Assembly: GCA_009926295.1 (NCBI GenBank)
Contig: RFPF01000072.1
Coordinates: forward strand, 1-12,509
DNA: 12,509 nt
Reading direction: 5' to 3'
Source: Planctomycetia bacterium
GTDB lineage: Bacteria; Planctomycetota; Planctomycetia; Pirellulales; UBA1268
Both the position numbers and the translations under genes were made by a program. Position 1 is the first letter of the stretch. Every line of letters begins with the position of its first letter. The notes beneath the pieces were generated by a model that saw only the letters and a program-made list of their open reading frames with translations, had not been told where the DNA came from and did not search any database. Shown one piece after another: positions 5,637-12,509 of the stretch.

Positions 5637-7475
5637 ATGAACAAACTCGTCGCGATCGTCTCTGCAGCCTTCGCCCTGGCAGTGCCGGGCGCCCGGCTTG
5701 CGGATGCCTGGCAGCCCGTCGCGAGCCCGCTCATGACGCCGTGGGGGGAGAAGCTCACGCCGCAGGATGCCTGGACGGAGTATCCGCGGCCCCGAATGGT
5801 GCGCGAGCGCTGGAGGAACCTCAACGGCCTGTGGGAGTACGCGATCACCCCGGATTCCGCGACGAGCGCCGGCCCCTGGGCGGGGCGGATTCTCGTGCCG
5901 TTCGCGATCGAAGCGCCGCTGTCGGGCGTGGGCAGGGATCTGGGGCCGAAGGAGGCGTTGTGGTATCGGCGGTCCTTCGACCTCGACGCGGCGCCCGCGG
6001 GTCGGCTGCTCCTTCATTTCGAGGCGGTCGACCATGGGGCGGACGTGTGGGTGAACGGCACGAGGGCCGGCGATCACGTCGGCGGCACGCTCGCCTTCAG
6101 CTTCGACATCACGCCCCTCGTGAAGGCCGGCTCCAACGAGGTCGTCGTCAAGGTCGTCGATCGCACGAACGCGCGGTATTCGTACCAGCTGGTCGGCAAG
6201 CAGGCCCTCAACCCGAAGGGAATCTTCTACCACCGCTGTTCCGGAATCTGGCAGACGGTGTGGATGGAGGAGGTGCCGGAGAACCACCTCCGCGGGCTCG
6301 AGGTGTCGACGACGCTCGACGGGCGGGTGGACGTCCGCCCCGACATCGTCGGCACAGGCGAGATCCGCACGCGACTGCTCCTCGGGGGAAGACTCGTGGC
6401 CGAGGGGGGCGAAACGCTCACGGTGGCGAGCCCGCGGCCGTGGACCCCGGATGAGCCGACGCTGTACGACCTCGAGGTGGAGCTCCGCGACGCCCGGGGC
6501 GGCGTGCTCGATCGCGTCACGTCCTACGTCGGCATCCGCGAGGTCGGCAGGGTGAAGGATGCCGACGGCCACTGGCGGCTCACGCTCAACGGCGAGGAGG
6601 TGTTCCACCTCGGTCCGCTGGATCAGGGCTGGTGGCCCGACGGCCTGCTCACGCCCCCGTCCGACGAGGCGATGCTCTTCGACCTGCAATTCCTCAAGCA
6701 GGCCGGCTTCAACATGGTCAGGAAGCACATCAAGGTCGAGCCACGCCGCTACTACTACCACTGCGACAGGCTGGGCATGCTGGTCTGGCAGGACCAGGTT
6801 TCGGGCGGGCCGAATCCGAAGTGGCACTGGCTCGACCCAGAGCGCAACAAGGAGCCGAACCGGCCCGCCCCGTCCGACCCCAAGGACGCCGACTGGCCCG
6901 ACGAGGCGCATGCGTACTGGATGGGCGGGCTGCGCGGCATGATCGACCAGCTGGGGTCGCACCCATGCATCGTCATGTGGACACCCTTCAACGAGGCCTG
7001 GGGACAGCATCGCACGATGGAGGTGGGCGAGTGGGTGACGGGCTACGACCCCTCGCGGCTCGTCAACATCGCCAGCGGCGGCAACTTCTTTCCGGTGGGG
7101 CACGTCGCTGACATGCACAGCTATCCGCACCCCGTGTTCCCGTTCCACATCCCCGACTACGCCGACTTCGTGAAGGTGGTCGGGGAATTCGGCGGGCATG
7201 GCTGGAAGGTGCCCGGACACGTCATGGACGAGAAGGCCGACTACTTCGTCTACGGCGGAATGCCACGGGACAAGGACGAGTTCCAGGGCCGCTACGACGA
7301 GTCGATCCGCCTCCTCGGCCAACTCCGCGGCCAGGGCGTAGCCGCCGGGGTGTACACGCAGACGACCGACGTGGAGAGCGAGATCAACGGCCTCCTCACC
7401 TACGATCGCAAGGTGATCAAGATCCCCGCCGCATCCCTGAAAAAGATGCACGGCGAAGCCGGGCTGCTGCGATGA
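5637..7475 (+). CDS. Secreted family GH2 glycoside hydrolase (beta-galactosidase/beta-glucuronidase-like)
   Basis: 612 residues, with a signal peptide at 1-24 (cut after ADA). The GH2 order is complete: sugar-binding sandwich at about 45-190 (RWRNLNGLWEYAI, HFEAVDHGADVWVNGT), immunoglobulin-like domain at about 200-300, then the TIM barrel (LKQAGFNMVRKH, HCDRLGMLVWQDQ). HPCIVMWTPFNEAWG carries the NE pair Asn452-Glu453 (expected acid/base) and GEFGG carries Glu517 (expected nucleophile). The protein ends directly after the barrel, so it is one of the short GH2 forms without C-terminal accessory domains. GH2 enzymes retain stereochemistry and remove non-reducing beta-linked galactose, glucuronate, mannose or related sugars; the substrate cannot be read here. 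No strong ribosome binding site precedes the ATG; the signal peptide fixes the start. It is the middle gene of the operon. Confidence 0.92.
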   Translation: MNKLVAIVSAAFALAVPGARLADAWQPVASPLMTPWGEKLTPQDAWTEYPRPRMVRERWRNLNGLWEYAITPDSATSAGPWAGRILVPFAIEAPLSGVGRDLGPKEALWYRRSFDLDAAPAGRLLLHFEAVDHGADVWVNGTRAGDHVGGTLAFSFDITPLVKAGSNEVVVKVVDRTNARYSYQLVGKQALNPKGIFYHRCSGIWQTVWMEEVPENHLRGLEVSTTLDGRVDVRPDIVGTGEIRTRLLLGGRLVAEGGETLTVASPRPWTPDEPTLYDLEVELRDARGGVLDRVTSYVGIREVGRVKDADGHWRLTLNGEEVFHLGPLDQGWWPDGLLTPPSDEAMLFDLQFLKQAGFNMVRKHIKVEPRRYYYHCDRLGMLVWQDQVSGGPNPKWHWLDPERNKEPNRPAPSDPKDADWPDEAHAYWMGGLRGMIDQLGSHPCIVMWTPFNEAWGQHRTMEVGEWVTGYDPSRLVNIASGGNFFPVGHVADMHSYPHPVFPFHIPDYADFVKVVGEFGGHGWKVPGHVMDEKADYFVYGGMPRDKDEFQGRYDESIRLLGQLRGQGVAAGVYTQTTDVESEINGLLTYDRKVIKIPAASLKKMHGEAGLLR

Positions 7476-9685
7476 TCCGGCCTGCCGCCCTCGCGGCGTT
7501 GGCGGCGCTGGCGATGGGAACGTCGCCCGCGGCGGAGCGGCTCGACAGCGGATTGGCCAGCCTCACGGTGCACTCCGACGACGGGCAGTGGATCTCGCTG
7601 CGCGCCGGCCCCGGCGGGCCGGGCCACACCGTGGCCAGGCCGCTGGTGGTCGAGGTGGACGGCCAGCGCCTCGATGGCCGCTACGAGCGCACCGTGGCCG
7701 GCGACCGGGAACTGACGTGCACGGGAGTTGTCCGCAGCCACAAGGGCACGAAATTCCTGTTCCGCGACACGTATCGCCCTTCCCTGCCGGGGGCGTTCGC
7801 GGTCGCGCGCGAAGTCGAGGTGGTCGACGCCCAGGCTGGTGATGCGGCCTTCAACACCGCGTACCACGTCGCCCTCGGCCCGGAGGCCGCCTTCGCGGCC
7901 CACGAGTATTTCGTGCCCGGCATCTGGTACCGGACCAACCTCGTGCGGCCGACCGCCGGGCAGCTCGCCTCCGACCCGAACGATCGCTTCTTCCTGTTCC
8001 GTGAAGACCGCCTCCCCCTGCCGCTGGTGGCCGCGCGCGAGCGGGCTACCGGCCTCACCCTCGCACTGACCCACGTGTCGGCGGAGCCGACGAGCTTCGC
8101 CGGAGACGAGGGGCTGGCGCGCGTGGTCGACGAACGGCTGCAATTCGGATCCCTCGGCGTCGTGCGCCGGGACGACGTCTCCCTGTGCTTCCTGTTTCCC
8201 GGATCGGAGGGCGAAAAGAACCGTACGAAGGGGGCGAACCCTCGGGGCTGGGCCCTGCGCAGCCACCCGGTGCGAGGCGGCGTCCGGCACCGTTACGAGC
8301 TGATGCTCTCGACCGCCGCCACGGCGTCATATGCCGCCGCCGTCGAGCACACCTGGACGCAGGCCTTCGGGCTCTATCGGCCGAAGGTGCGCCGCGTCGA
8401 TCTGCCGGTCGCTTTCTCCGGGCTGATCGACACGCTGGATCACTACTGCGTGGGAGCGGCCGAGGGCTACGACGCGCCGGGGTTCCCCTTCTCCGTCCTG
8501 CTCCCGAGCGGCACGGTGCGGGCCTACAACTACCAGATGGGATTCGTGGGGCGGCAGCTTCCCGATGCCTTCTTCCTGATCCACGAGGGCCTCGACCACC
8601 AGCGGAGCGGCCTCCGGGAAAAAGGCGAGGCGATCGTCGACTTCTGGGCCCGCGAGAGCCTCTGCGCCGACGGCTGGCCGCGCACCTGGTACGACCCCTC
8701 CCGCGAGTCCGGGAAGCACGGCCGGTGGCGCGACAGCGACAACCGACACGGCGGGATGGCGCTGCGCGTCGCCGCCACCGGCATGGAGGGGATGCTGTCC
8801 GCGTGGCTGAGGATGCGGCAAGCCCGCCACGACAAGCCGGCGTGGCTCGCCGCCTGCCGGAAGTTCGGCGACTGGCTCGTCGCCAACCAGGCCGAGGACG
8901 GCAGCTACCACCTCGCCTACGGGCCGGTGGCCGCCGACGGGCGGCGGAAACCGACGGAGGCGAGCACGGCCGCCACCTGCAACCCGATCCGCTACCTCGT
9001 GTCGCTGCACGAGGCCACGCGCGACATCCGCTACCTCGAGGCGGCACGACGGGCGGGCGAGTTCTGCCTGCGGCACTCCCACGAGCCCTACTTCTACGCG
9101 GGGAGCGTCGTCGACAACCCCGTCACCATCGACCGCGAATCGGGCCAGGAGAGCCTGGCCGCCTACCTGGCGCTTCGCGACGCGACCAGGGACGGGCGCT
9201 GGCTCGAGGCCGCCGTCCAGGCCGCGCGGTACACCGAAACCTGGATGATGGCCCACGAGATGCCCGCGGTCGCCGCCGACACGCAGGGATTCCCCGCCGG
9301 CCGCAGCATCGTCGGCCAGACGCTGATCGCCACCGGGCATTCCGCGGCGGATCACGGGCTCGCCTTCTCCTCGTGCGACTACTACCGCCTCTACCTGTTC
9401 ACGGGCGACGAGCACTTCCTCCACGTGGCCCGACTGCTCGTGCACAACACCAAGCAGTCGCTCAACTGGGACGGCTCGCTCTACCCCGGCCTGCCCAGGG
9501 GGCTGCAGCCCGAGGCGTTCGCCGTCGTCATGCCGCGCCGCAACGGCGTGCTGGAATGCCTGAGCTGGAACTACGCCGCACACCTCGACCCGCTGGTGCG
9601 TTTCAAGGATCGCTTCGGTGACATCGACCTCGACGTCGTCGAGCGGCTGCCCCTCGCGAAGCGCCGCGAACTCAACGAGCGCTAG
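7472..9685 (+). CDS. Secreted beta-sandwich plus alpha/alpha-barrel protein, candidate glycosidase or lyase
   Basis: 737 residues. The ATG overlaps the TGA of the GH2 gene (ATGA), which implies translational coupling and joint function. A signal peptide covers about residues 1-20 (AALAALAALAMGTSPA). Residues up to about 310 look like a beta-rich domain with many short strands. From about 320 the protein becomes helical with repeated aromatic and acidic segments (GLIDTLDHYCVG, WLAACRKFGDWLVANQ, DIRYLEAARRAGEFC, DGRWLEAAVQAARYTETW, CDYYRLYLFTGDEHFLHVARLL), a pattern typical of six-hairpin alpha/alpha-toroid glycosidases and polysaccharide lyases. I do not recognise a named CAZy family, and no catalytic residue can be assigned; conserved-looking acids occur in RWRDSDNRHGG and HSAADHG. 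The last codons overlap the stop of the convergent GH81 gene. A non-catalytic role is possible. Confidence 0.88.
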   Translation: MIRPAALAALAALAMGTSPAAERLDSGLASLTVHSDDGQWISLRAGPGGPGHTVARPLVVEVDGQRLDGRYERTVAGDRELTCTGVVRSHKGTKFLFRDTYRPSLPGAFAVAREVEVVDAQAGDAAFNTAYHVALGPEAAFAAHEYFVPGIWYRTNLVRPTAGQLASDPNDRFFLFREDRLPLPLVAARERATGLTLALTHVSAEPTSFAGDEGLARVVDERLQFGSLGVVRRDDVSLCFLFPGSEGEKNRTKGANPRGWALRSHPVRGGVRHRYELMLSTAATASYAAAVEHTWTQAFGLYRPKVRRVDLPVAFSGLIDTLDHYCVGAAEGYDAPGFPFSVLLPSGTVRAYNYQMGFVGRQLPDAFFLIHEGLDHQRSGLREKGEAIVDFWARESLCADGWPRTWYDPSRESGKHGRWRDSDNRHGGMALRVAATGMEGMLSAWLRMRQARHDKPAWLAACRKFGDWLVANQAEDGSYHLAYGPVAADGRRKPTEASTAATCNPIRYLVSLHEATRDIRYLEAARRAGEFCLRHSHEPYFYAGSVVDNPVTIDRESGQESLAAYLALRDATRDGRWLEAAVQAARYTETWMMAHEMPAVAADTQGFPAGRSIVGQTLIATGHSAADHGLAFSSCDYYRLYLFTGDEHFLHVARLLVHNTKQSLNWDGSLYPGLPRGLQPEAFAVVMPRRNGVLECLSWNYAAHLDPLVRFKDRFGDIDLDVVERLPLAKRRELNER

Positions 9686-9689
9686 CGCT
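9678..9689. other. 12-base palindrome carrying both stop codons of convergent genes
   Basis: AGCGCTAGCGCT is a perfect palindrome. Its central CTAG (9682-9685) supplies TAG to the plus-strand gene (9683-9685) and TAG to the minus-strand GH81 gene (9684-9682). There is no intergenic space and no T-run beside it, so no conventional terminator separates the two transcription units. A short stem CCCGC-TCC-GCGGG follows at 9693-9705. Confidence 0.8.
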
Positions 9690-12075
9690 GGGCCCGCTCC
9701 GCGGGGGCGGCGAGGTCGTGCACGCACGCCCATCCGCGGGCCGGCACGGCGAGCGTGCCGATCATCTCGCCGCGGCGATAGACGGCGAATTCGCGCGGTT
9801 CGGAGGATGGATTGGCGGCGCAGTAGGTGCGGCGGTCACGTCCGGCGTCGAGGAACACCGCACTGTCGGGCGCGGCGATGTGCGCCTCCCGGTCGACCCG
9901 GCCCAGCCCCTTCCACGATTCGATCGTGTAGTACGTCAGCCCTCCCTCCCATGCATCGGTGGCCTTGGGGTCGCCCGCCCGCCAGAGTTCCTCGTACCAC
10001 GCGGAGGCCCACGCGGGGTCGAAGAGCGCGGCATACCGCATCGCCTCGGCGGCCCACTGCGGCTCCCACGTCTCGCGGGTCTTGAACCGCGAGTAGAGGT
10101 CGGAGCCCGATCGCTCGAGCATCAGGGCGAACTCGGCGGCGGCCGCCGTCGGATCCCGCACGAGATACGACGACGAGGGCAGGATCGGCAGATACTGGAT
10201 GCCGTGCACGAGGATCGGCTCGGGGCCGAAGTAGGTGATGTACTGGATCTGGCTGCCCCACGTGATGCAGGAGATCGTCCCGGGCGGGCCGTAACCGGGC
10301 GGAAAGTTGTCGCCGTGGCGGTTGAACCAGTACTCGTCGGTCGCCGCCGCCTCCGACACGTGGCCGAAGATGCCCGCCGCGGTCATCGCCTCGTCGCCGA
10401 GGGCGTTGCCGAGCGCCGCCACCGCGGCCCACGACATCATCGCCTCCGACGACGATTCCTGGTTCTCGCCGAACCACGGGCTGTTGTCGGGCCCGCCCGA
10501 CGCCCACGAGTGCCCCTCCCAGACGTCGAACGTCCGCAGGAAAGGGAGCCGGCGGTCGTCCCGCTCCCAGTTGGCGTAGGTCTTCGCCACGAGCCGCGCC
10601 ATCGGGCCGTAGCGGGCCGCGAAGTCGGGATCGTGCATGGCGAGAATGGCGGCGGCATACACGTAGTAGCCGTAGTGGAAGTGCTGGTCGTTGAAGCGAT
10701 GCGAGCCGAAGCCGCACTGGAAGCCGATCAGCCCGCCGAATCTGGGTGAATACGCGAAGAACTTGTGCGGCTCCCCGGCCGTGTAGGTGAACACGTCGGC
10801 GAGCTCGCGTCGCAGCCTCTCCTTCAGGGTTCCGGCCCGCGGATGCTCGAGCATCTCCGCGCAGGCGAGCTGGCGGGCGAACATCGCCACCTGCTTGCCC
10901 CCGGCGTAGGTCTCGGGATTGAAGGCGTGCGGCCACGCGGCGAACGCGTCGAGCAGGCCGTGCATGCGGTCGCGGTCGAACGAGCCCTCCTCCGGCTTCG
11001 GCAGATGCGTGAGCAGGCCGCGCACGTCGTACGTGATGCGAAACCGCGTGCCCGCCGCGCACCGCAGCCGCCCGCGTGCCGTCACGTAGTCGTCGCCGGT
11101 GAACTCGAGGTCGCTCAGCGTGCCTCGGTAGTGGTGCGGTATCCATCCCTGGATGACACTCCGGCGCCCGCCCTTGAGCGGTTCGGCCGTCACGTCCCAC
11201 GTGGTCGCAAGTGTGCCCGCGTCGGCGTCGTAGTCCCACGCGACCCGGGTGTCGCGGGGCACCGCGAAGGCGTGCTCGCGAAAGGCGGCGAGCCGGTTCG
11301 GCGCCGGCAGCGCGGCGACGACCGCGTAGCGTCTCGAGGATGGGATCGCGAGTTCGATCGCGCCGCCCTCGGCGGCCGCGAACACCGTGTCGTCGGGCGC
11401 GAACACGCCGTAGCATCGGCCGCCCCACCGCACGCCGAGACAGTCTCCCGCATGGGGCAGCGTCACCGGCTCGCCGTCGGGACCGAAGAAGGCGGCGTCG
11501 GGGGCGACCACGCGAGGCACGGCGTCGGCGTCGTATTCCGCCCACAGCATCGGCATCCCGTGGCCGATCGTGACGTCCATGCCGCCACCTCCCCCCTCGA
11601 GCCGGAACGCCACCGTCCAGTCGCCCCAGCCCGTCACGCGCTGGCGCGCCGGCGCGAAGCCGCGGGCTCCGACCACCAGCGGGGGCGGGGTTTCCATGAA
11701 GAAGGTCTCCCGGTAGGTGCCGTGCGGCCCCGACCAGCCCGTCGCGAAGTGCACGCCGACCCCCGCCTTCTGCACCGACACGTCGAGGGGATGGGCCCAC
11801 AGGGCGTGGCTCGCCGCCACGTTGTCGTGGAACAGGAGCGGCGACCACCACTTGTTCGTGGGCAGGGGGGCCTCGACGCCCGGGGCGACGAAGAGCGGCA
11901 CGGTGTCGTGCCACTCCCTCACGTTCACGACCTTGCCGGCCCAGAACTCGGTGAGCCCGACGGGGATGTTCGACGCGTAGCTGCCGTCACCGACGGCCAC
12001 CGGTTCCTGCGCGGTTGCGACCTGCATGATCGCGGCGACGCACGCAGCGCGGATCGCGGCGGTGATCGGCTTCAT
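9682..12075 (-). CDS. Secreted family GH81 endo-beta-1,3-glucanase (laminarinase)
   Basis: 797 residues from the ATG at 12075, with a signal peptide at 1-22 (cut after ATA). Family GH81 hallmarks are in order: PLPTNKWWSPLL (residues 70-80) in the N-terminal sandwich, HRFNDQHFHYGYYVYAAA with Asp463 (expected general acid), EGHSWASG, NQESSSEAMMSW with Glu540 and Glu544 (expected base region), and ILVHGIQYLPILP near the end. GH81 enzymes invert the anomeric centre and cleave internal beta-1,3-glucosidic bonds in laminarin, callose or fungal wall glucan. Full length, with no added carbohydrate-binding or anchoring module. A GTG at 12108, overlapping the upstream stop, would add eleven residues ahead of the signal peptide and is less likely, because AAAGGGGG sits five bases before the ATG at 12075. 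It follows the membrane-protein gene by 29 bases, probably in one transcript. Confidence 0.95.
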   Translation of the reverse strand: MKPITAAIRAACVAAIMQVATAQEPVAVGDGSYASNIPVGLTEFWAGKVVNVREWHDTVPLFVAPGVEAPLPTNKWWSPLLFHDNVAASHALWAHPLDVSVQKAGVGVHFATGWSGPHGTYRETFFMETPPPLVVGARGFAPARQRVTGWGDWTVAFRLEGGGGGMDVTIGHGMPMLWAEYDADAVPRVVAPDAAFFGPDGEPVTLPHAGDCLGVRWGGRCYGVFAPDDTVFAAAEGGAIELAIPSSRRYAVVAALPAPNRLAAFREHAFAVPRDTRVAWDYDADAGTLATTWDVTAEPLKGGRRSVIQGWIPHHYRGTLSDLEFTGDDYVTARGRLRCAAGTRFRITYDVRGLLTHLPKPEEGSFDRDRMHGLLDAFAAWPHAFNPETYAGGKQVAMFARQLACAEMLEHPRAGTLKERLRRELADVFTYTAGEPHKFFAYSPRFGGLIGFQCGFGSHRFNDQHFHYGYYVYAAAILAMHDPDFAARYGPMARLVAKTYANWERDDRRLPFLRTFDVWEGHSWASGGPDNSPWFGENQESSSEAMMSWAAVAALGNALGDEAMTAAGIFGHVSEAAATDEYWFNRHGDNFPPGYGPPGTISCITWGSQIQYITYFGPEPILVHGIQYLPILPSSSYLVRDPTAAAAEFALMLERSGSDLYSRFKTRETWEPQWAAEAMRYAALFDPAWASAWYEELWRAGDPKATDAWEGGLTYYTIESWKGLGRVDREAHIAAPDSAVFLDAGRDRRTYCAANPSSEPREFAVYRRGEMIGTLAVPARGWACVHDLAAPAERAQR

Positions 12076-12080
12076 GAATG

Positions 12081-12088
12081 CCCCCTTT
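12081..12088 (-). promoter_or_regulatory. Ribosome binding site of the GH81 gene
   Basis: The minus strand reads AAAGGGGG, ending five bases before the ATG at 12075. It selects this start over the GTG at 12108, which has no comparable sequence before it. Confidence 0.65.
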
Positions 12089-12104
12089 CGCGCACGCGTT
12101 CGGC

Positions 12105-12446
12105 TCACTCGTCGTCGATGTGGAGTTTGTGCATGATGCGATGCACGAACGGCGCCACGACGAGGGACGCCGCCCCGATGAAGAGCAGCCCCGAGAACAG
12201 CGCGTAGAACGAGGCGAACAGCTTGCCCGCCTGGCTCGTGATCGGATCGACGGGTCCCATTCCTCCGAGGATCATCGACGCGTTCACGAGGGAGTCGATC
12301 CAGGGGAGCCCGCCGAGATAGTGATACCCGGCCACGCCCAGGCCGAGCGCGGCACCGACGAGCGCCGTGGCGCCGCCGGCATAGAGCGCGACGCGGGCGA
12401 GGAAACCGTGCCGCGGCAGGAGCGGGTCGGTGCGATGCTCGAACAT
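12105..12446 (-). CDS. Small two-helix membrane protein, degenerate potassium-channel-like
   Basis: 113 residues from the ATG at 12446; a GTG at 12467 would add seven. There are two strong membrane segments: about residues 15-41 (RVALYAGGATALVGAALGLGVAGYHYL) and 75-99 (FASFYALFSGLLFIGAASLVVAPFV). Between them lies PWIDSLVNASMILGGMGPVD, then PITSQAGKLF; the C-terminus is short, basic then acidic (HRIMHKLHIDDE). The order helix, loop with a D-x-L-x-x-A start, P-x-T-x-x-GK-x-F, helix recalls two-transmembrane potassium channels, but the TVGYGD selectivity filter is absent (LGGMGPVD in its place). Similar hypothetical proteins occur in other bacteria, as I recall, without assigned function. It is the promoter-proximal partner of the GH81 gene, 29 bases away, although a functional link is not evident. 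No clear ribosome binding site precedes either start. Confidence 0.75.
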   Translation of the reverse strand: MFEHRTDPLLPRHGFLARVALYAGGATALVGAALGLGVAGYHYLGGLPWIDSLVNASMILGGMGPVDPITSQAGKLFASFYALFSGLLFIGAASLVVAPFVHRIMHKLHIDDE

Positions 12447-12509
12447 GGCCGGAATCGTACCAGACACCCGGCTCGCATCCCCGGCGCCGTCACAGCGCGA
12501 GGCCGGCGC

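Noticed and set aside
5400..7451. A 683-codon minus-strand frame opposite the GH2 gene
   Set aside because: No domain or signal peptide, arginine- and histidine-rich composition, and complete overlap with a GH2 gene that has full catalytic motifs.
9693..9705. CCCGC-TCC-GCGGG as a terminator for the plus-strand operon
   Set aside because: The stem is only five base pairs with no T-run, and lies inside the GH81 coding end.
8327..9733. A 468-codon minus-strand frame opposite the alpha/alpha-barrel gene
   Set aside because: Antisense shadow with no recognisable domain; the plus-strand frame has a signal peptide and operon coupling.
9836..11914. A 692-codon minus-strand frame overlapping GH81
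   Set aside because: It is an out-of-frame shadow on the same strand as GH81, with low-complexity arginine-rich translation.
1..12509. CRISPR arrays, transfer RNA, ribosomal RNA, insertion sequences or phage genes
   Set aside because: No spaced identical repeats, cloverleaf candidates, transposase motifs or phage-like proteins were seen; the only repeats are protein-coding modules.

Overview
The window is GC-rich and looks like a chromosomal segment from a member of the PVC superphylum, most likely a planctomycete (Verrucomicrobia is the alternative). The reasons are the very long secreted Gly/Thr/Ser-rich protein built on autotransporter-associated beta-strand repeats and ending in a PEP-CTERM sorting signal, the dense set of exported carbohydrate-active enzymes, and the absence of transporters or transcription factors beside them. 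No taxon marker gene is present, so this is an inference from gene style.

Layout. Bases 1-227 (minus strand) hold the 5' end of a secreted repeat protein whose remainder lies off the left edge. Bases 301-4743 (minus) hold its tandem paralogue, a 1,480-residue exported protein with a family CE3-like SGNH esterase domain between two beta-solenoid halves and a PEP-CTERM signal near, but not at, the C-terminus. A short divergent promoter region (4744-4986) separates this from a three-gene plus-strand operon: a small secreted jelly-roll protein (4987-5550), a family GH2 glycosidase (5637-7475), and a secreted alpha/alpha-barrel protein of unknown specificity (7472-9685) that overlaps the GH2 gene by four bases. 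The operon runs head-on into a minus-strand pair: a small membrane protein (12105-12446) followed by a family GH81 endo-beta-1,3-glucanase (9682-12075). The two convergent coding regions end in the same CTAG, so their stop codons overlap inside a 12-base palindrome.

How the genes fit together (inference). All six of the larger products carry signal peptides. The GH81 enzyme would cut beta-1,3-glucan (laminarin, callose or fungal wall glucan), the GH2 enzyme would remove beta-linked sugars, the alpha/alpha-barrel protein is a candidate glycosidase or lyase, and the PEP-CTERM esterase would deacetylate polysaccharide at the cell surface. Together they resemble a carbohydrate-degradation island without its own uptake genes. 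The most unusual points are the C-terminal tail beyond the PEP-CTERM signal with an A6 run at the junction, the sigma-54-like promoter lying inside that tail, the near-identical mature N-termini of the two tandem repeat proteins joined to unrelated signal peptides, and a small membrane protein that looks like a two-helix potassium channel without its selectivity filter.
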